Assembly: GCA_013396525.1 (NCBI GenBank)
Contig: VWYX01000665.1
Span: forward strand, 351,917 to 415,916
From: Chaetorhynchus papuensis
Taxonomy: Eukaryota > Chordata > Aves > Passeriformes > Rhipiduridae
Direction of reading: 5' to 3'
DNA: 64,000 bases
Position 1 is the stretch's first letter, and each line of letters starts with the position of its first letter. Below the pieces are notes generated by a model. It ran no database searches, was not told the DNA's origin, and worked only from the letters and a program-made list of their open reading frames with translations. The position numbers and the translations under genes were made by a program. Below are positions 35,281 to 47,395 of this stretch, piece by piece.

Positions 35281-35625
35281 ACTGGATGTGTGGCTCATTA
35301 ATTACTCCTGTTACGGGGCTATTACAGCCGAGAAATTGCATTATTAAATAGAAATCTTTGCAGATGCTTCAAATGCGCCGACCTATTCGATAGCTGACAC
35401 TGGGTCATAATTAAAAGTAAAAAGCAGGGGCCAGAAGGGGACAAAAAAATGGCAGATTCCCTGAATATGGTTAATGGAAACATTATTAACATTAGGAAAT
35501 TGCATAGGAGAAATCACTGGCTCCTGGCCCGGTTTAAATATGCAGCAGGCTCCTGACGTGTGCCTATGGTGATTAATAGCATTAACAGAAAAAAAAAAAT
35601 TAAATTAAATCCACCGAGCTGCCTT
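35281..35625. promoter_or_regulatory. Candidate conserved noncoding element
   Basis: An AT-rich, low-CpG island of about 340 bases in GC-rich surroundings. It is packed with homeodomain-type cores: TTAATTA at 35298-35304, then TTATTAAATAG, CATAATTAAAAG, GGTTAATGG, ACATTATTAACATTAGG and GATTAATAGCATTAAC. There are no repeats and no coding potential. This composition is typical of vertebrate developmental enhancers. Conservation cannot be tested here. Confidence 0.45.
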
Positions 35626-36785
35626 TAATGGCTGTGTCTGGCTCCTTTGTTCCCCTCGTTCCAGCAGGCAGGGTCAATCCCAGGATATTCCTCCCTCCAG
35701 GATGTTCATGGCACCACTGGTCCCCGAGAAGTTTTCCAGCCAGATTGAGAACCCGGAGGAAAATCGGTGCTGCCCTCGGTGGATTTGCAGCCCCTCCATG
35801 TGAAACCTCTCCCAGATCCCTTTTGCACCCCAAAACAGCCTTTGGGGGCTGCTTTCACTCTGCTTTTTTTCAGGTCAAACTCCCATCTTTGCTTTGCTTT
35901 GCTTTGAGGTTTTTTTTTTGGCGTTTTTCCGTTTGTTCCTCGTGGACGTCGCTGTGAATCAATCCGTTCGCCACCTAATATTTCTCAATAATTTATGATC
36001 AGCAGTTTAATCCTCCCGGGAGCTCCCTGCACATTAAAGCCTCTTGCTCAGTCAGGTCATGTCGCAGACTGGAAGCACTTCCAGCCCTTTGATTTGTTTG
36101 TGTTTTATGTTTTTTTGTTCAGAGAGCGGTAAAAGGCACGGATTGTTCGCCCCTCTTGGAATGAATTTATCATCTCGCTTGTTTCCCTTTATTCTCCCCA
36201 CTTGAACCATTGCTTTCTGGTGGTTTTCTCCTCTCCCTCGCTGGGGGCCCTGTTCCATATGGATGCTGTGGGATGCAGTGGGATGGGAGTGCAGAGCAGG
36301 AATCAGCTGCCTGCCAGAGCATCCTCACACTCTGCACGTACTGCTCCCTCTCATCCCTGAGATATTCCATGGGATAACAGCAGTTGGATGAACCTCCTGC
36401 TCTGATCGAGCTGATTCACATCCCTCACTCCAACTGAACCCCAAATTTGGTTCAAAAAGTGAAAAAATTGCCAAGCAGCTCCAAAGCTGGAGGCAGCTTG
36501 GAAAAAAAGATTTATTTTCCTGAGTATTACAGCTCTCAAAATGAGAGAGTCCCCAACTTCCAGCCTAAGAAGGGAGAGGTCTCAGCCCCTCTGCTCCCTC
36601 TGGGCCAGCACCAGCAGCAGGGCCAGGCTCTGTGCTGGTTTTCAGGGCAGAAACCAGCTCATCCCAGCACCCCCTGACCTCTCCATCCCGTTTCTCCTCC
36701 CAAAGTTTGGGTGGATTTAGGGCAGCTCATCCCTGGAAATGCGGCGCCACTGCCAAGCTTTCTGCAAGGCTGATTAAAGCCATTC

Positions 36786-36825
36786 ATGGAGAATAATATT
36801 AATTGAATGGAGAATAATATTAATT
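36786..36825. repeat. Perfect 19-bp direct duplication, 21-bp period
   Basis: ATGGAGAATAATATTAATT occurs at 36786-36804 and again at 36807-36825. Each copy ends in the homeodomain-like ATTAATT. Confidence 0.95.
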
Positions 36826-37150
36826 AACACTTTCACACTTTCACCCTCTCCCTAGGAGGAATCAGGCTGGATGTGCTGCTCTGCCTCATTCCTTGGAGCG
36901 CTTCTCGATCCCAAAACCAGCCCGTGGCAGCTGCTGCGTCTTTTGGGGGTGGCACCAGTGCCCAGCTCAGTGTCCCAGGTGCCACCCAGGCTGGGACAGT
37001 CAGGCTGCAGCCCCTGGAAGCTTTGGGAATGCAGAGCTTTTGGCATCCCCCAGATCCCAGGCGTGGTTTTCAGGGCACAAAGCAAATCCTTGCAGGAAAA
37101 GACAAAACCTTGTCCCTCTCACCTGCTCTGGAAAGGGCCTTTACAGCTCC

Positions 37151-37405
37151 AGGAAGAGATTTCTTTACCCAGGGGCTGAAAAAAAAAAGGGTTATTAACA
37201 GGTCAATCCTGGTGAATTCCAGGCAGGAACTCTTCATTCTCCGGGAAGGGATTTCTTTATCCAAGGACTGAACAAAAGGGATCATTAACGGGTAAATCCT
37301 GGTGAATTCCAGGCAGGAACTCTTCATTCTCTGGGAAGGAATTTTTTTACCCAAGGAACGAACAAAAGGGTCATTAATGGGTAAATCCTGGTGAATTCCA
37401 GGCTC
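37151..37405. repeat. About 91-bp tandem repeat, 2.8 copies
   Basis: The three units start near 37151, 37242 and 37332. Shared landmarks are GAATTTCTTTACCCA-type starts, AACAAAAGGG, ATTAACGGGTAAATCCTGG and TGAATTCCAGGCAGGAACTC. The copies differ by scattered substitutions and one A-run. Confidence 0.9.
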
Positions 37406-40400
37406 ATGGACGAACCCCAGGCACAGCTGGTGGCACCCCGGGTTTGTCACGCTGCTGGATGGAGGAGGGAGAGACTCAACAGCGCCCAGAAAACTCGGGA
37501 AAAACTTTGGAATTGCTGCACCCAACCCCATCTTTGCACCCCGGAGAGGAGCAGCAGCTTGAGGCAGAAACAGGGACAGAGAGCTGGAGACTTCCATATG
37601 AAATATTGAAATTCCTGCTCGCTGGAGTGGAAGGCAGAGCCTTCAGTGGCTCCTGAATAAATCATCGGCGCCGACACGAGCGCCTGCCCGCAGTGACGTC
37701 TGCGAGGGGAGAGCGTGGGACTCGGGAAGAGGGAAAGAAAAGTGGAATAAAGCAAAATACAGGGCGCTTTTCCCTGCTAAGAGCTTCGTTAGCTGATCTC
37801 AGCCTCCTCGAGCGTGGCAGCTGAAATCTGCTCCCTTCTCTGTGTCTCCTCAGCCCATCCACTGTGCCCTCCTGCTCTGCCCAGCTGGAGAGAGCCTTGG
37901 GAAACACAGAGCTCCGTTAAAATTTCATGGTCTCTGCTTATCCAGCGGCCTGTCAGGAGAAGTGCTGGAGCCTGGGGAATGCTGGAAGAGACGACACGCA
38001 GAGAACCCCACGCTCGACTCAAGAAATGCTCTAAAAACCTCACTGGGGCCTTTCAGAACTTACAAAGAGCCGATTAAAAAAGATGGAGAGAGACTTTTGG
38101 CACAGGCAGGTGACGCCAGGACAAGTGGGGAAGGAGATCTGTGTGCTGGAGGATGATGTAAAACTTGAGGAGTCCAAGGCACGCTAATCCCAGGGAAAGG
38201 GAGCCGTGCCCTTGTTAGGAATCAAGTGTTTCCCAGGGTGGTAATTCTTGTCTAATTAAGAGCTTCAGACATCCACAGAGGGCTGATTTCAGCTGCTTGG
38301 CAGCCCTCCCTGGAAATCCTGTTTTCCAACATCTCCAGCATCGTCCTCAGAAAGTGTCTCTGGAGTTGAATCCTCCAGACAGATGTAGGTTTTTAAAAAA
38401 TGCATCGTGAGTGCATCAGCGGCGCCGTCGGATGAGCAGGAAAGTAGGACAGGCACAGGGAGTGCCAGCTCTTCCTTCCTGCTGCCCTAGGCACCTGGGG
38501 CTGTGGGGACATCCTGGACCCCCTGAGCCATCCCGTGCCGTCCATATCCCGCCTCAAATCCAGCTCTGGGGAGGGATTCCTTCTCCTAACCCATTCTAGG
38601 ATTATTGGGATATTTTAATTGGCATCTTAAGTGAGAGGGGTTTGGGCGTTGAAGGGATGAAAAGAGGGCTGCAGGAGGGAGCTGTGGCCACGAGTGTCCC
38701 CAGCATTCCCAGGATTGAGGAACACCAATCCAAACCCAAATCCAATCCGTGTTGTCACCTGCCTCACCTGTGCTCCTCTCTCTGATGAATCCCTTGATGG
38801 GATGTCCCCGTCGCTGTCCCTGCTCCTCTCCTGAGGCATCCCAGGATTCATTCCTGCCATTCCCTGCTCAGGGCTGCTCTGATCGCCGGGATTAAGAGGC
38901 TCTGGATGCGCTGTTGTGACAGGAAGCAATTATATGCAAATTGGGAGCTGCGCGAGTGTGAGTAAACATTGGGGGTTGGTTTTTTTTTTTCCCTGTTGAA
39001 CCTCCGTGATTTAAAAGCCATTAAGGGCGCAGCCGGCGCACTTTGTCAGCAGTTTCCCGGTGCTCCGGCAGCTCTCACACCCTTCCCTTCTCACGGCTGT
39101 GCCTCGGAGAGCGTCGGGAACCCCCAGAGGTCGGGGGTGAGATGAGCCGGTGATGCAGGGGGACAGCGTGGTGCCCCAAATCCTCGGGCTTGTGCATCCT
39201 GGGCATCCTTGGGCGGGTTCATCCCATGTTTTCCCTCTCAGGCTCATCCCGAGCATCCTGGTGCTGGCTGCAGCTCCCAGGGCTTGGCTCCCACAACAGG
39301 AACAGGGATTTTTTCAGCCCTGCCGAGTCCCACTTCTGCGGAGAGCACGGAGCTCGCCGGGCGCTTCCAGAAACGAACTGAAGTCTCTGCTGCTCGAAAT
39401 CTCTGCTGAGAAAGTGGCAGCAGCTGCTGTGAGGGGCAGGACGGGGATGTGGGGACCTGGGTTTGGTGTTTCCTGGGAACTGGAGGCTCTGCTCCCACCC
39501 TGTGGGGCTGTGGGGTCCCTGGTGGGGTTCTTTGGGGTTTCACTGCTCTGGTTGAGCACTGAGAGCTTTGGGGAGGGTCAGCCAGGAGCCTGCTCGTTCC
39601 TGGGGCTGGGGGAGTGGTGGGATGGGGTCTGGGCAACTCCTCCCTGAGGGAGGGAGCTCAGGGGAGCAGCAAAACCCTCCAGGAAACACCCGTGGCTGCA
39701 ATCCCAAAAGGTGCTGTCGGGAAGGGATTGTCCAGTGGGATTTTTGGGGTGAGAGGGAGAACTGCAGCTCCAGAGCAGCTCTGCTCAGGGGCAGGGAATG
39801 AATGGGCCTCACTCCCCCAGGGAAACTCAACCCTGCACCCTCCAAATGCCTTGGAAATACCGAGTCCAAATGCTTTGGAAGTCCCAAATCCAAATCCCGA
39901 GTCCCCAGAAGCCAATCCTCGCCCGTGGGGTCTGGCACAGGCATTTCCCCTGAAGGATAATTACGATTCCATCTCCCCTGCAACCTCCCTCGGAGCGGGG
40001 ATCCAAGATTGATCCTCACGTCCTGCCCTGAGCTGTTGGTCAAACATTTGTCTGGGGCACCTGGGGACGTGTGTGAGTAAAGCTGTGATTTAGAGCGAGG
40101 AAATCACAGAGAAAACAAATCCTGAGCCCCCATCCAGCCATTCCTAACACGTCACGCTCCTGACAGAGCTGCCAGGGAGCCAGAGAAAAAAAGCTCGAGC
40201 CTTGGAATTTTTCTAGCGCGAAGATAAATGAAGGAGATTCATGTCTCTGTTGGTGCTACATTGTTTTGCTCAGCTGGCTGCAGAGCAAATAAGATGCGGT
40301 GTTGCATTGATTTGTAGCCCAGGAGCTGTCCTGGCAAATGGATGGGCTGGGAAAAACTTCATTTGGGGCTTCAGCTGGAGAAAGCAGCAGGGAAAAGGTG

Positions 40401-40589
40401 CCCAGAGCCTCGGGATCCCACTGTGCCTCCTCCCTGGGGCACGGGGCACGAGGGGCACAAGCTCTGTCCTTTTTTTTGGGGATGCTTTTCCCTATGGATC
40501 TGTGGGATCTTTGCTGTCCCTCTGCACCCCCACCAGCGCTTGCTGCCCTGGTGTTTGGACATGGCACCAAGAGCGACGAAAACCAACCC

Positions 40590-40672
40590 CATTTCCAGGC
40601 ATTTCCAGGCATTTCCAGGCATTTCCAGGCATTTCCAGCCATTTCCCAGCATTTCCAGCCATTTCCAGTGGG
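40590..40672. repeat. 10-11 bp tandem repeat (CATTTCCAGG)
   Basis: Eight copies. The first four are perfect CATTTCCAGG and the later ones are CATTTCCAGC or CATTTCCCAG. Confidence 0.93.
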
Positions 40673-41280
40673 TTTGGGGAGAAGGAAGGAGAACTGCTCC
40701 TTTTCAAGGCTGTGCCCTGCCAGCCTCGGGCTCACCCCACAGGGAGGTGCCGAGAGTGAGGTGACACCATGAGGTGTCCCCCACAGCACCCTCAGCGGGC
40801 ACAGATCCAGGGAAATCTGTGGATCCATCCCCATGGGCTGGGCCCGAGGAGGCTCTGGAGAGAGTGGGGACAGCAGGGAAAATGCTGTCTCGTTAGCGTC
40901 AATAAATGTGAAAGAAATAAATAAAAGCATAAAAAAATCCAATAAATATGAAAATACCCAGTGAGTGCCCAGGAAAAACTGGGAAAAACAGGAAAAGGCT
41001 GGCGACTCCCCCAGCTCTTGCTGTAAAGAGATTGGGGGTGCCCAAATGAGGGCTCCCCCCGAAGCCACCTCCATTCCAGAGCACCAGGGAACAGGGCAGA
41101 GGGCAGAGGGAGGATGAGGAAGCACGAGGACCTTCATCACTCCTGCAGCTGCTCCCCTTCCCTCCCCACCAGCCCTGATCCATCCCCTGCCTAAGAAAAA
41201 TCCCCCGCCACTCCCTGCAGACAGGAGGCAATTTCCAAGTCCCAGCGATTCCCAAGAAAAGTGATGCTGGCTGTGCCCTA

Positions 41281-41600
41281 ATGGAAAGCCAGCCAGTTTT
41301 ATAGCAGAATGCAAATGAAAAGGTATAAATAAACAATCCCTCACAAATAAGTGCTTGCCTTTAATGAATATTTCATACACAAAAGGAGTCATTGACATTT
41401 TGCTGGATGGCTTCAATTAGCTCTTGAGCCTCGTGTTCATGCAAATAATAAGCTTGCTTTTCATAATGCTTTGTTAATCTGCTTCATAGTGTGAATTTAT
41501 ACAGTAATATATCACCCAGACCTCCTGCTGGAGCCTTTATTGGATATAAATGACTCGGTAATTGCTATTGATCATTAAAGGAGTGCGGCGTTATTTTGGA
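41281..41600. promoter_or_regulatory. Candidate conserved noncoding element with two octamers
   Basis: AT-rich, nonrepetitive island. It has two perfect POU octamers ATGCAAAT at 41309-41316 and 41439-41446. Homeodomain-type cores include TTCAATTAGC, TTAATGAATATTTC, GGTAATTGC and TTGATCATTAAAG. Enhancer function is inferred from composition and motif clustering only. Confidence 0.45.
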
Positions 41601-41954
41601 ATCACAATGTGGGGGGGATCTTTGTGAGACTGAAGGATCTGGCTGCTGGGGCTGGTTTGTATTCAGGGCGGTGACTGATGGCTCCTCGGGAGGAAAAGCC
41701 AAAGTGTGCCAAGACTCAGGCTGGGGAAAAGCACTGCTGGAGTCGCTGCTGCTTTCCCGTCATGAAACGCTGCCGGCGACACGCTCAGAATGTGTCCCAG
41801 AATATTCCATTGCACGCATCCATCTCCATCCCAACTCCAACTTTGCTAAGATCAGCCAGGGAGATACTGTGGCTGGCTGGGGAGTGCAGCAGAGGGCTGG
41901 GCCTGGAGTAAAACCATGGCCATGATCCTGTGACAGCGGTGATGGCCCCGGGGG

Positions 41955-42314
41955 TGTGGATGCTGAAAAAGCTTTAGCAGTGAATTTCTTCAGCTCTCTA
42001 GTATTTTGTGAGAGCTCTGCCTTTCCCATGCAAACAAAGTTACCAGTTTTTATCAATATCCACACCTGCACTTGTTTTTTCCCAGATTGTTACAGCTTCA
42101 ACTAGAAAAACACTTGGGAACAGACGTGTTAGAGTTGGGCCAACCCCCTCGAGGGGTGGATGGCCAGAGAACCAATTACTTTATGCCATTTAATTCACTT
42201 TTTGAGAACTAACATATAAAAACCTCGGGAAAAAGCCATTAAACCCGGCTTTGCTGCTATTTCTACTGACCTGGACTCGTGTGGTTTTTCTGTGTCCACG
42301 TTACAACAGCGACA
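41955..42314 (+). mobile_element. Solo ERV LTR, copy 1
   Basis: 360 bp beginning TGTGGATGCTG and ending CAGCGACA, flanked by matching CCGGGGG at 41948-41954 and 42315-42321 (6 or 7 bp, depending on where the end is set). The LTR has a TATA box (TATAAA at 42215-42220), an ATTAAA soon after, and a long palindrome around CCCCTCGAGGGG. It carries no coding sequence. A 6-bp duplication would suit an ERVK-like class. Copy 2, 1 kb to the right, is about nine-tenths identical by eye. Confidence 0.85.
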
Positions 42315-42321
42315 CCGGGGG

Positions 42322-43320
42322 GGGTCCCTGTGCGTGGTGACCCCGTCAGGGTGGGCAGGGACAAAGCCACCAGGGCCCTTCCCAAGGCTCCCACCACAAC
42401 CCCAGCAGGCTGCAGGTCTTTAATCTGGGCTTGCTGTTCTGCTGCTGCCTGTGAGTAATTAAAGGAAGTGTTTTCCAGCCACCCTGGCTGCGGAGTTGGG
42501 TGTATCGATCCCAGCTCCGCGTCCTGACGTCAGGGCAGAGGGAAGGGCTCCGCTTTCCCAGCAGGGAATTCGGGCTGAGCCTCCTCCTCTCCATCACTTG
42601 CTGGTTGTCTTCCAGCTTCCAGCATTAAAACCTCGTCACTCTGAAGCAGACAAGGCTGAGGTTGCACTTTAGATTTATATTTTTCATTTAGAAAACCCCT
42701 TTTTTTTTTTGTGAGTTCTTTTTGCTTTCCTTCCAAACTGCTTTCCCTCTGCTCCTATTTCCTTCACTTGGGAGAGCCATCCTTGGCTTGCTCAGCTACA
42801 TTCGGTGCTGGCTCCTGGTGCCTTGCTCAGAGCACAGCGGAGCTGGGAAATCTCTGCTTCTCCAACACCCCAGGAGGGCACCCAAAATGTTCCCCCTTCA
42901 CAGGATGGGGGATTTCAGCCAGCTTTGACACCCACAGCCATCTGGAAAATGGCTGGGGCCATTAACTCCTCTGTGCCCCCAAGGGCTGTGCTGGCATTCA
43001 CTCCATGAACACCTTGAAAGGGCTCCGAGCTCCCTCTGTGGCTCTGTTTTTATTAAAATCCTCTCTGTGCGTTTTTCCTCTTCCAATTTACCGCGTTTCC
43101 CCCCCGGAACGTGCTTTGATTTCTCAGCAATTTTGAAGTCCTCAGGCTTTGCCTGGAAGGTAACTTCTACCCGTTTGTGCTTTCCTGTGTACGTACACGT
43201 GCTGCAGTGCACTGGGAAGAAGCACAAAGAGCTGTGCAGGGGCTGGGATTCATGGAGTGCTGCTGGAGGAGTTATTCCAGGAGCTCTGCGAGCTCCCTCT
43301 GATCCTGCCAGGACAAACTG
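42322..43320. other. Unique sequence between the two LTRs
   Basis: About 1 kb with no gag, pol or env resemblance in any frame. It contains the T-run at 42700-42710. It is ordinary intergenic sequence, not a proviral interior. Confidence 0.7.
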
Positions 43321-43327
43321 CAAATCC

Positions 43328-43695
43328 TGTAGATGCTGACAGAGCTTTAGCAGTGAATTTCTTCAGCTCTCTAGTATTTTGTGAGAACTCTGTCTTTCCT
43401 ATGCAAGTTAACTAAAGCAAAGTCACCAGTTTTATCAAAATCCACACCTGCACTTGTTCTTCCCAGATTGTTATGGCTTCAAATAGACACTTGGGAACAG
43501 ATGTGCTAGAGTTGGGCCAACCCCCTCGAGGGGTGGATGGCCAGAGAACCAATTACTTTATGCCATTTAACTCACGTTTTGAGAACTAACATATAAAAAC
43601 CTCAGGAAAAAAGCCATTAAACGGGTCTTTGCCGCTATTTCTACTGACCTGGACTTGGTGTGGTTTTTCTACGCGTCCACATTTCAACGGCGACA
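43328..43695 (+). mobile_element. Solo ERV LTR, copy 2
   Basis: 368 bp beginning TGTAGATGCTG and ending CGGCGACA, flanked by CAAATCC at 43321-43327 and 43696-43702. TATAAA lies at 43592-43597. It has the same orientation as copy 1. Compared with copy 1 it has a short insertion near AAGTTAACTAAAGC and loses a few A and T bases in homopolymers. The separate duplication shows an independent insertion. Confidence 0.86.
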
Positions 43696-43702
43696 CAAAT
43701 CC

Positions 43703-46700
43703 CACCCGCTGCAGAGGGAGCTGGGCTGGAATCAGCCTGGGGAAGGGTTCCCTGGCCAGGAAGGGCCACCTGGAGAGGTCACCAAAGCCTTTTTGCAGCC
43801 CCAAAGGGCCAAGGCAGGTGGAAGTGTCCCCGCTTTGCTGCCCTTTGTGTGAGCCCCATGGCAAATCCCGTTCCCACCAGCCCAGCTCTGCTCCTGCCTC
43901 ATCCCTGGGATCACCAGAGCGCGGTGCTGACGCTGCTGAGACCTTCCCCGAGTGACCCCTGCACCCCCTGGGCCGTTCTGACGTGAACTCCTGCCCCACC
44001 AGAGCCATTTGCTGCAGGGAGTTTTTATAAATGCAGATCTCGGGTGCTTTTTCATGCCAGCCACATCTCCCGAGGCCGGGTTTAATAAAGGCTGGGAGCG
44101 AGGGGGTGAGCGGGTCAGCGCTGCGGGCGTGAGGAGCTGCCTGGCATTTAATGCCACCACGTCAATTTACGTCCCCTGGGAATGTGACCCCCCCAGCTCC
44201 TCGTGACTGGAACCATCTAAAAACGCTCCTCGGAGCAACCTTTTCTCTTTTTAGCTGTGATTTAACCCGGGATTGCTGCCGGGTCCTTGCCTGCTGCAAT
44301 TCCAGCCCCTGGGATTTAACACTTCTTTCCCTCCTGGTTTTTTCCTCTCCTGTTGCTGTGAGCTGTGTTCCCCAGCAGGTGTGTGGAGCCAGGCACACGA
44401 GGTGATGCTCCAGGGCCTTAATTCTGCTCCTTCTCTGCCTTTTCTCCACACCACATCCTGCCCTGAAATGGGAAAAGCAAGGACAGGAAGAAGAACCCCT
44501 CCCATGTGAAAATACAATGGTCACCTCCCCAAAACGGGGAGGGAGTGATGGGGAGGGCCAGGGCTGATCTCCATTTAAAAGAGGGGCAATCAACAGAAGG
44601 AAGAGGAGAGGGGAGGGGGAGATAAAAGGGAGAGGGGCCCGCATTTGAATATTGTTTTGCCTTATGGCAATAATCATTTGAAAGCTGATTTACTGCCAAG
44701 AGAAACAAAAAAGACACCCCTTGGCACTGCCCCAAACTCCTCATTTACTCTTTAGAGCAAGGAAGGCTTATGAAAACAGAATAAAACATCTAAAAAGGCT
44801 GGTTAGGATTCTTTGAAAGACGTCTCCATCAAAGCAACGGGGTCAGCCCCGCTCTCCCTGCCTCTCCTCCGACATCCAGGGTCCCAAACTTCCCTTCTCA
44901 GGAGGGAGAGGGTGGAGAGTGAGACACACAGAGCTGCTCCCACTGGGAAAGGAGCAGCCCTCTGGGAAGGACGTGTCCCAAACTCAGGCTGTCCCCTCGA
45001 GGTGAGCCCTCAGGAAAGCGGGAGGATCCAACGGGCTGTGGGAGAGGCTTTGGGAAAACCCAGATTATTTATTGAAAGCAGGGCCGGGGGCTGATGGCAG
45101 GGAACAGGGATGGGGAGGTGGGTGCTGAGGGCGTGGGGAGCAGTGCCTGTGGTCACCCCTCTCCCCCAGGGACACCCCGAGACTCCCCAACACTTTGTTT
45201 TGTGCTTTGCTTTAAATCTGGGAGTTGCTGCAGCAGTTTTGAGGATGGAAACCTCCACTAGATAAAAACCCCAGCCATAAACTTCCAGTTTGTTGATTAT
45301 TTCCCTATCTGTGAAGGATCCACACAAATATCCCTGCCCTGCTCCACCCCCATCACTCTGAGAAGGGGAGAGGGGCTGGGGAGGGAGAGCACTTAACAGA
45401 GATAAATATTTTACCTTTTTTAATTAAACATGAGCACCCTGCTGGGGCTGGGAGCAGGACCATCCTGGAATATGAATTATCAAGAACCCTTCATCCCAGA
45501 TGTCCATTCTTTCCACCCCAGCCATTTCGGGCAAATCAAATGGAAAATAAATCCTGTGTCCCTCTGGAATAAACTGATGGTTTTTGGGGCAGCTGGTTCA
45601 GTTACCCACTGGATCCCCATCCCAAATGTGTTTTTTTTGGGGCAGCTTGGCTCTGCCCCAGCTGGGCACAGGCACTCAGAGAGGAGCCACTGCTGGAGGG
45701 GTTTCTATTCTGGTGCTTGTGGGAAGAGGTTTGGAGTGGGCACTGGAGGAGGCAGGAGCTCTGCACATCGACTGAGTGCTGCTTCCCGAGAGGAGATTAA
45801 GTGGCTACAATTGGCCAGGATTGACCTCGATGGATCTCTCTTGATTTATTCCAGCTGGGGAGCTGATCCAGCGGCGGCTGGGGTGGGTGTTACGCAATTC
45901 CCTGTCCTCAGGAGCCTGGGCTGTGGCTCCCGGTCGTGCCGAGCCCGTGCCAGGCACACAGAGCAAGTGCAGCTCATGATAAAGCAAAAATTCAGCCTAG
46001 AAATCATTTCTGCCCCTTGCTCTCCGCTCTGAGGACAGTGTGTGAGTTAAACTGATCCCTGCAACACGCTCAGCTTCACCCTGGGGCTTCCCTGTGTGAA
46101 GAACTCAGCCAAAGCTCTTGATCTCTCCTGCTTTTCCAGGCTGGAGCCATCTCGGTGCCAGGCAGCAGAGCGTGGGCATGGTGCAAGGGCACAAAAGAGC
46201 AGAGCTGGCTGCTGCCAGCCTGCTGCTGGGGGCACATTTCCCCAGTAAATCAAGGAATTGTGGCGAAAACTGCATTTCATCCAAGCCAAGGCTGTTACAG
46301 AGCCAGAAAACAAAGGCAGAGCTTTAAAGAAAGCGAACCCCCAAACCTGGAGAAACGAACCCAGGAGGGGCTGCTTGTGCTGAGGCCGCACCACAAGCAG
46401 CGAGAAGCTCTCACCCCTCGCTATTTTGGGAGCCCATCTCCTGCTGATTAAGCCATACATGACAAAGGACGGGCACAGCTGGACCCACGGATGCTGCAGG
46501 AATATCTGCATCTCCTCCAGGGAAATGTGCCACGTCCAGCAAGGAGCTGGAGTCTGGAGCAAAGCAAGGCCCCGGCAGGGAGCAGCCGAGCCTGAGCCGC
46601 CGTGGGATGTTTATAATTAGCCCGTGTGGCAGCCTCCCATCCATTATCAGCCTCTTCCCTAATAGACTTCCCTAATAAGAGTGCCCTGAAGTGACCTCGC

Positions 46701-47100
46701 TGAGCAGCCCTCTCCTTCTGACCGCGTTTATAATTGTGATTGATCTCCGAGGCGCTGCCGCTCCGCTCGCTGCGTTCCGCGGCTCTGCTCGCTCGGTCGC
46801 GGGGAATTTGCCTCCTCCAGACTTCAGAGCCGAGAATTCCTCTGAGCACTCCCAAAGCACCAAATTAGTGGCACATCTCCCGCCGGAGAGCAGGACCCCT
46901 CAGCCTGAAGGGAGTGGAAATTCCCCGGGTGGGTCCAAGGCACAGCTCGGTGCTTTAGTCGGGCAAACGAGCAGCTGGATCGCCCTGGAGCACGGCCGGC
47001 CCTGCCTGGCTGATACCACTGAAGGTTTTGGGCACTGCTTTGAGACCTGGTCCTTCCTGGGCTGCTCTGAGGTTGTAGTGATGGGACAACGCTTGTTACA
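43703..47100. other. Gene-poor interval
   Basis: No gene is supported. A CpG-rich cluster lies at about 46740-46910, next to an AT-richer segment at 46610-46740 (TTTATAATTGTGATTGATC). Confidence 0.6.
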
Positions 47101-47395
47101 CAATCATGGTTTGGGTGGGGTTGGGTTGGGTTGGGTTGGAAGGGACTTAAATTCCATCCAGTGCCACCCCCTGCCATGGGCAGGGTCACCTTCCACTATC
47201 CCAGGCTGCTCCAAGCCTCCCTCAACCTTGGACACTCCCAGGGCTGGGGAAGCCACAGTTTCTCTGGGAATCTGTGCCAGGGCCTCTCCACCCTCACAGG
47301 GAAGGATTCCTTCCCAATATCCCACCTAACCCTGCCCTCTGGCACTTTAAAGCCATTTCCCCTGTGTTATTCCTGCTCGTTTTTCCTACATCGCC
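47101..47395 (-). mobile_element. CR1 LINE 3' fragment
   Basis: On the plus strand it starts AATCATGGTTTGGGTGGG, includes an expanded (GGGTT)n run, then CCACTATCCCAGGCTGCTCC, AAGGATTCCTTCCCAATATC and CTCTGGCACTTTAAAGCCAT. It is the reverse complement of the CR1 3' end and is 5'-truncated. Confidence 0.93.

Larger units (their letters stand above)
35626..41280. other. Gene-poor interval
   Basis: No gene is supported. It holds a 19-bp duplication at 36.8 kb, a roughly 91-bp tandem repeat at 37.2 kb and a 10-bp repeat at 40.6 kb (each annotated separately). It also has a TTTGC(TTTGC)n run at about 35879 and scattered AT-rich patches (35950-36030, 38920-39030). Confidence 0.6.

Noticed and set aside
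40256..41416. 386-codon minus-strand frame
   Set aside because: It starts at TTG, runs through an AT-rich regulatory-looking island and a 10-bp tandem repeat, and has no protein-like domain.
41948..43702. A short provirus bounded by the two LTRs
   Set aside because: Each LTR has its own target duplication, and the 1 kb between shows no retroviral coding sequence.
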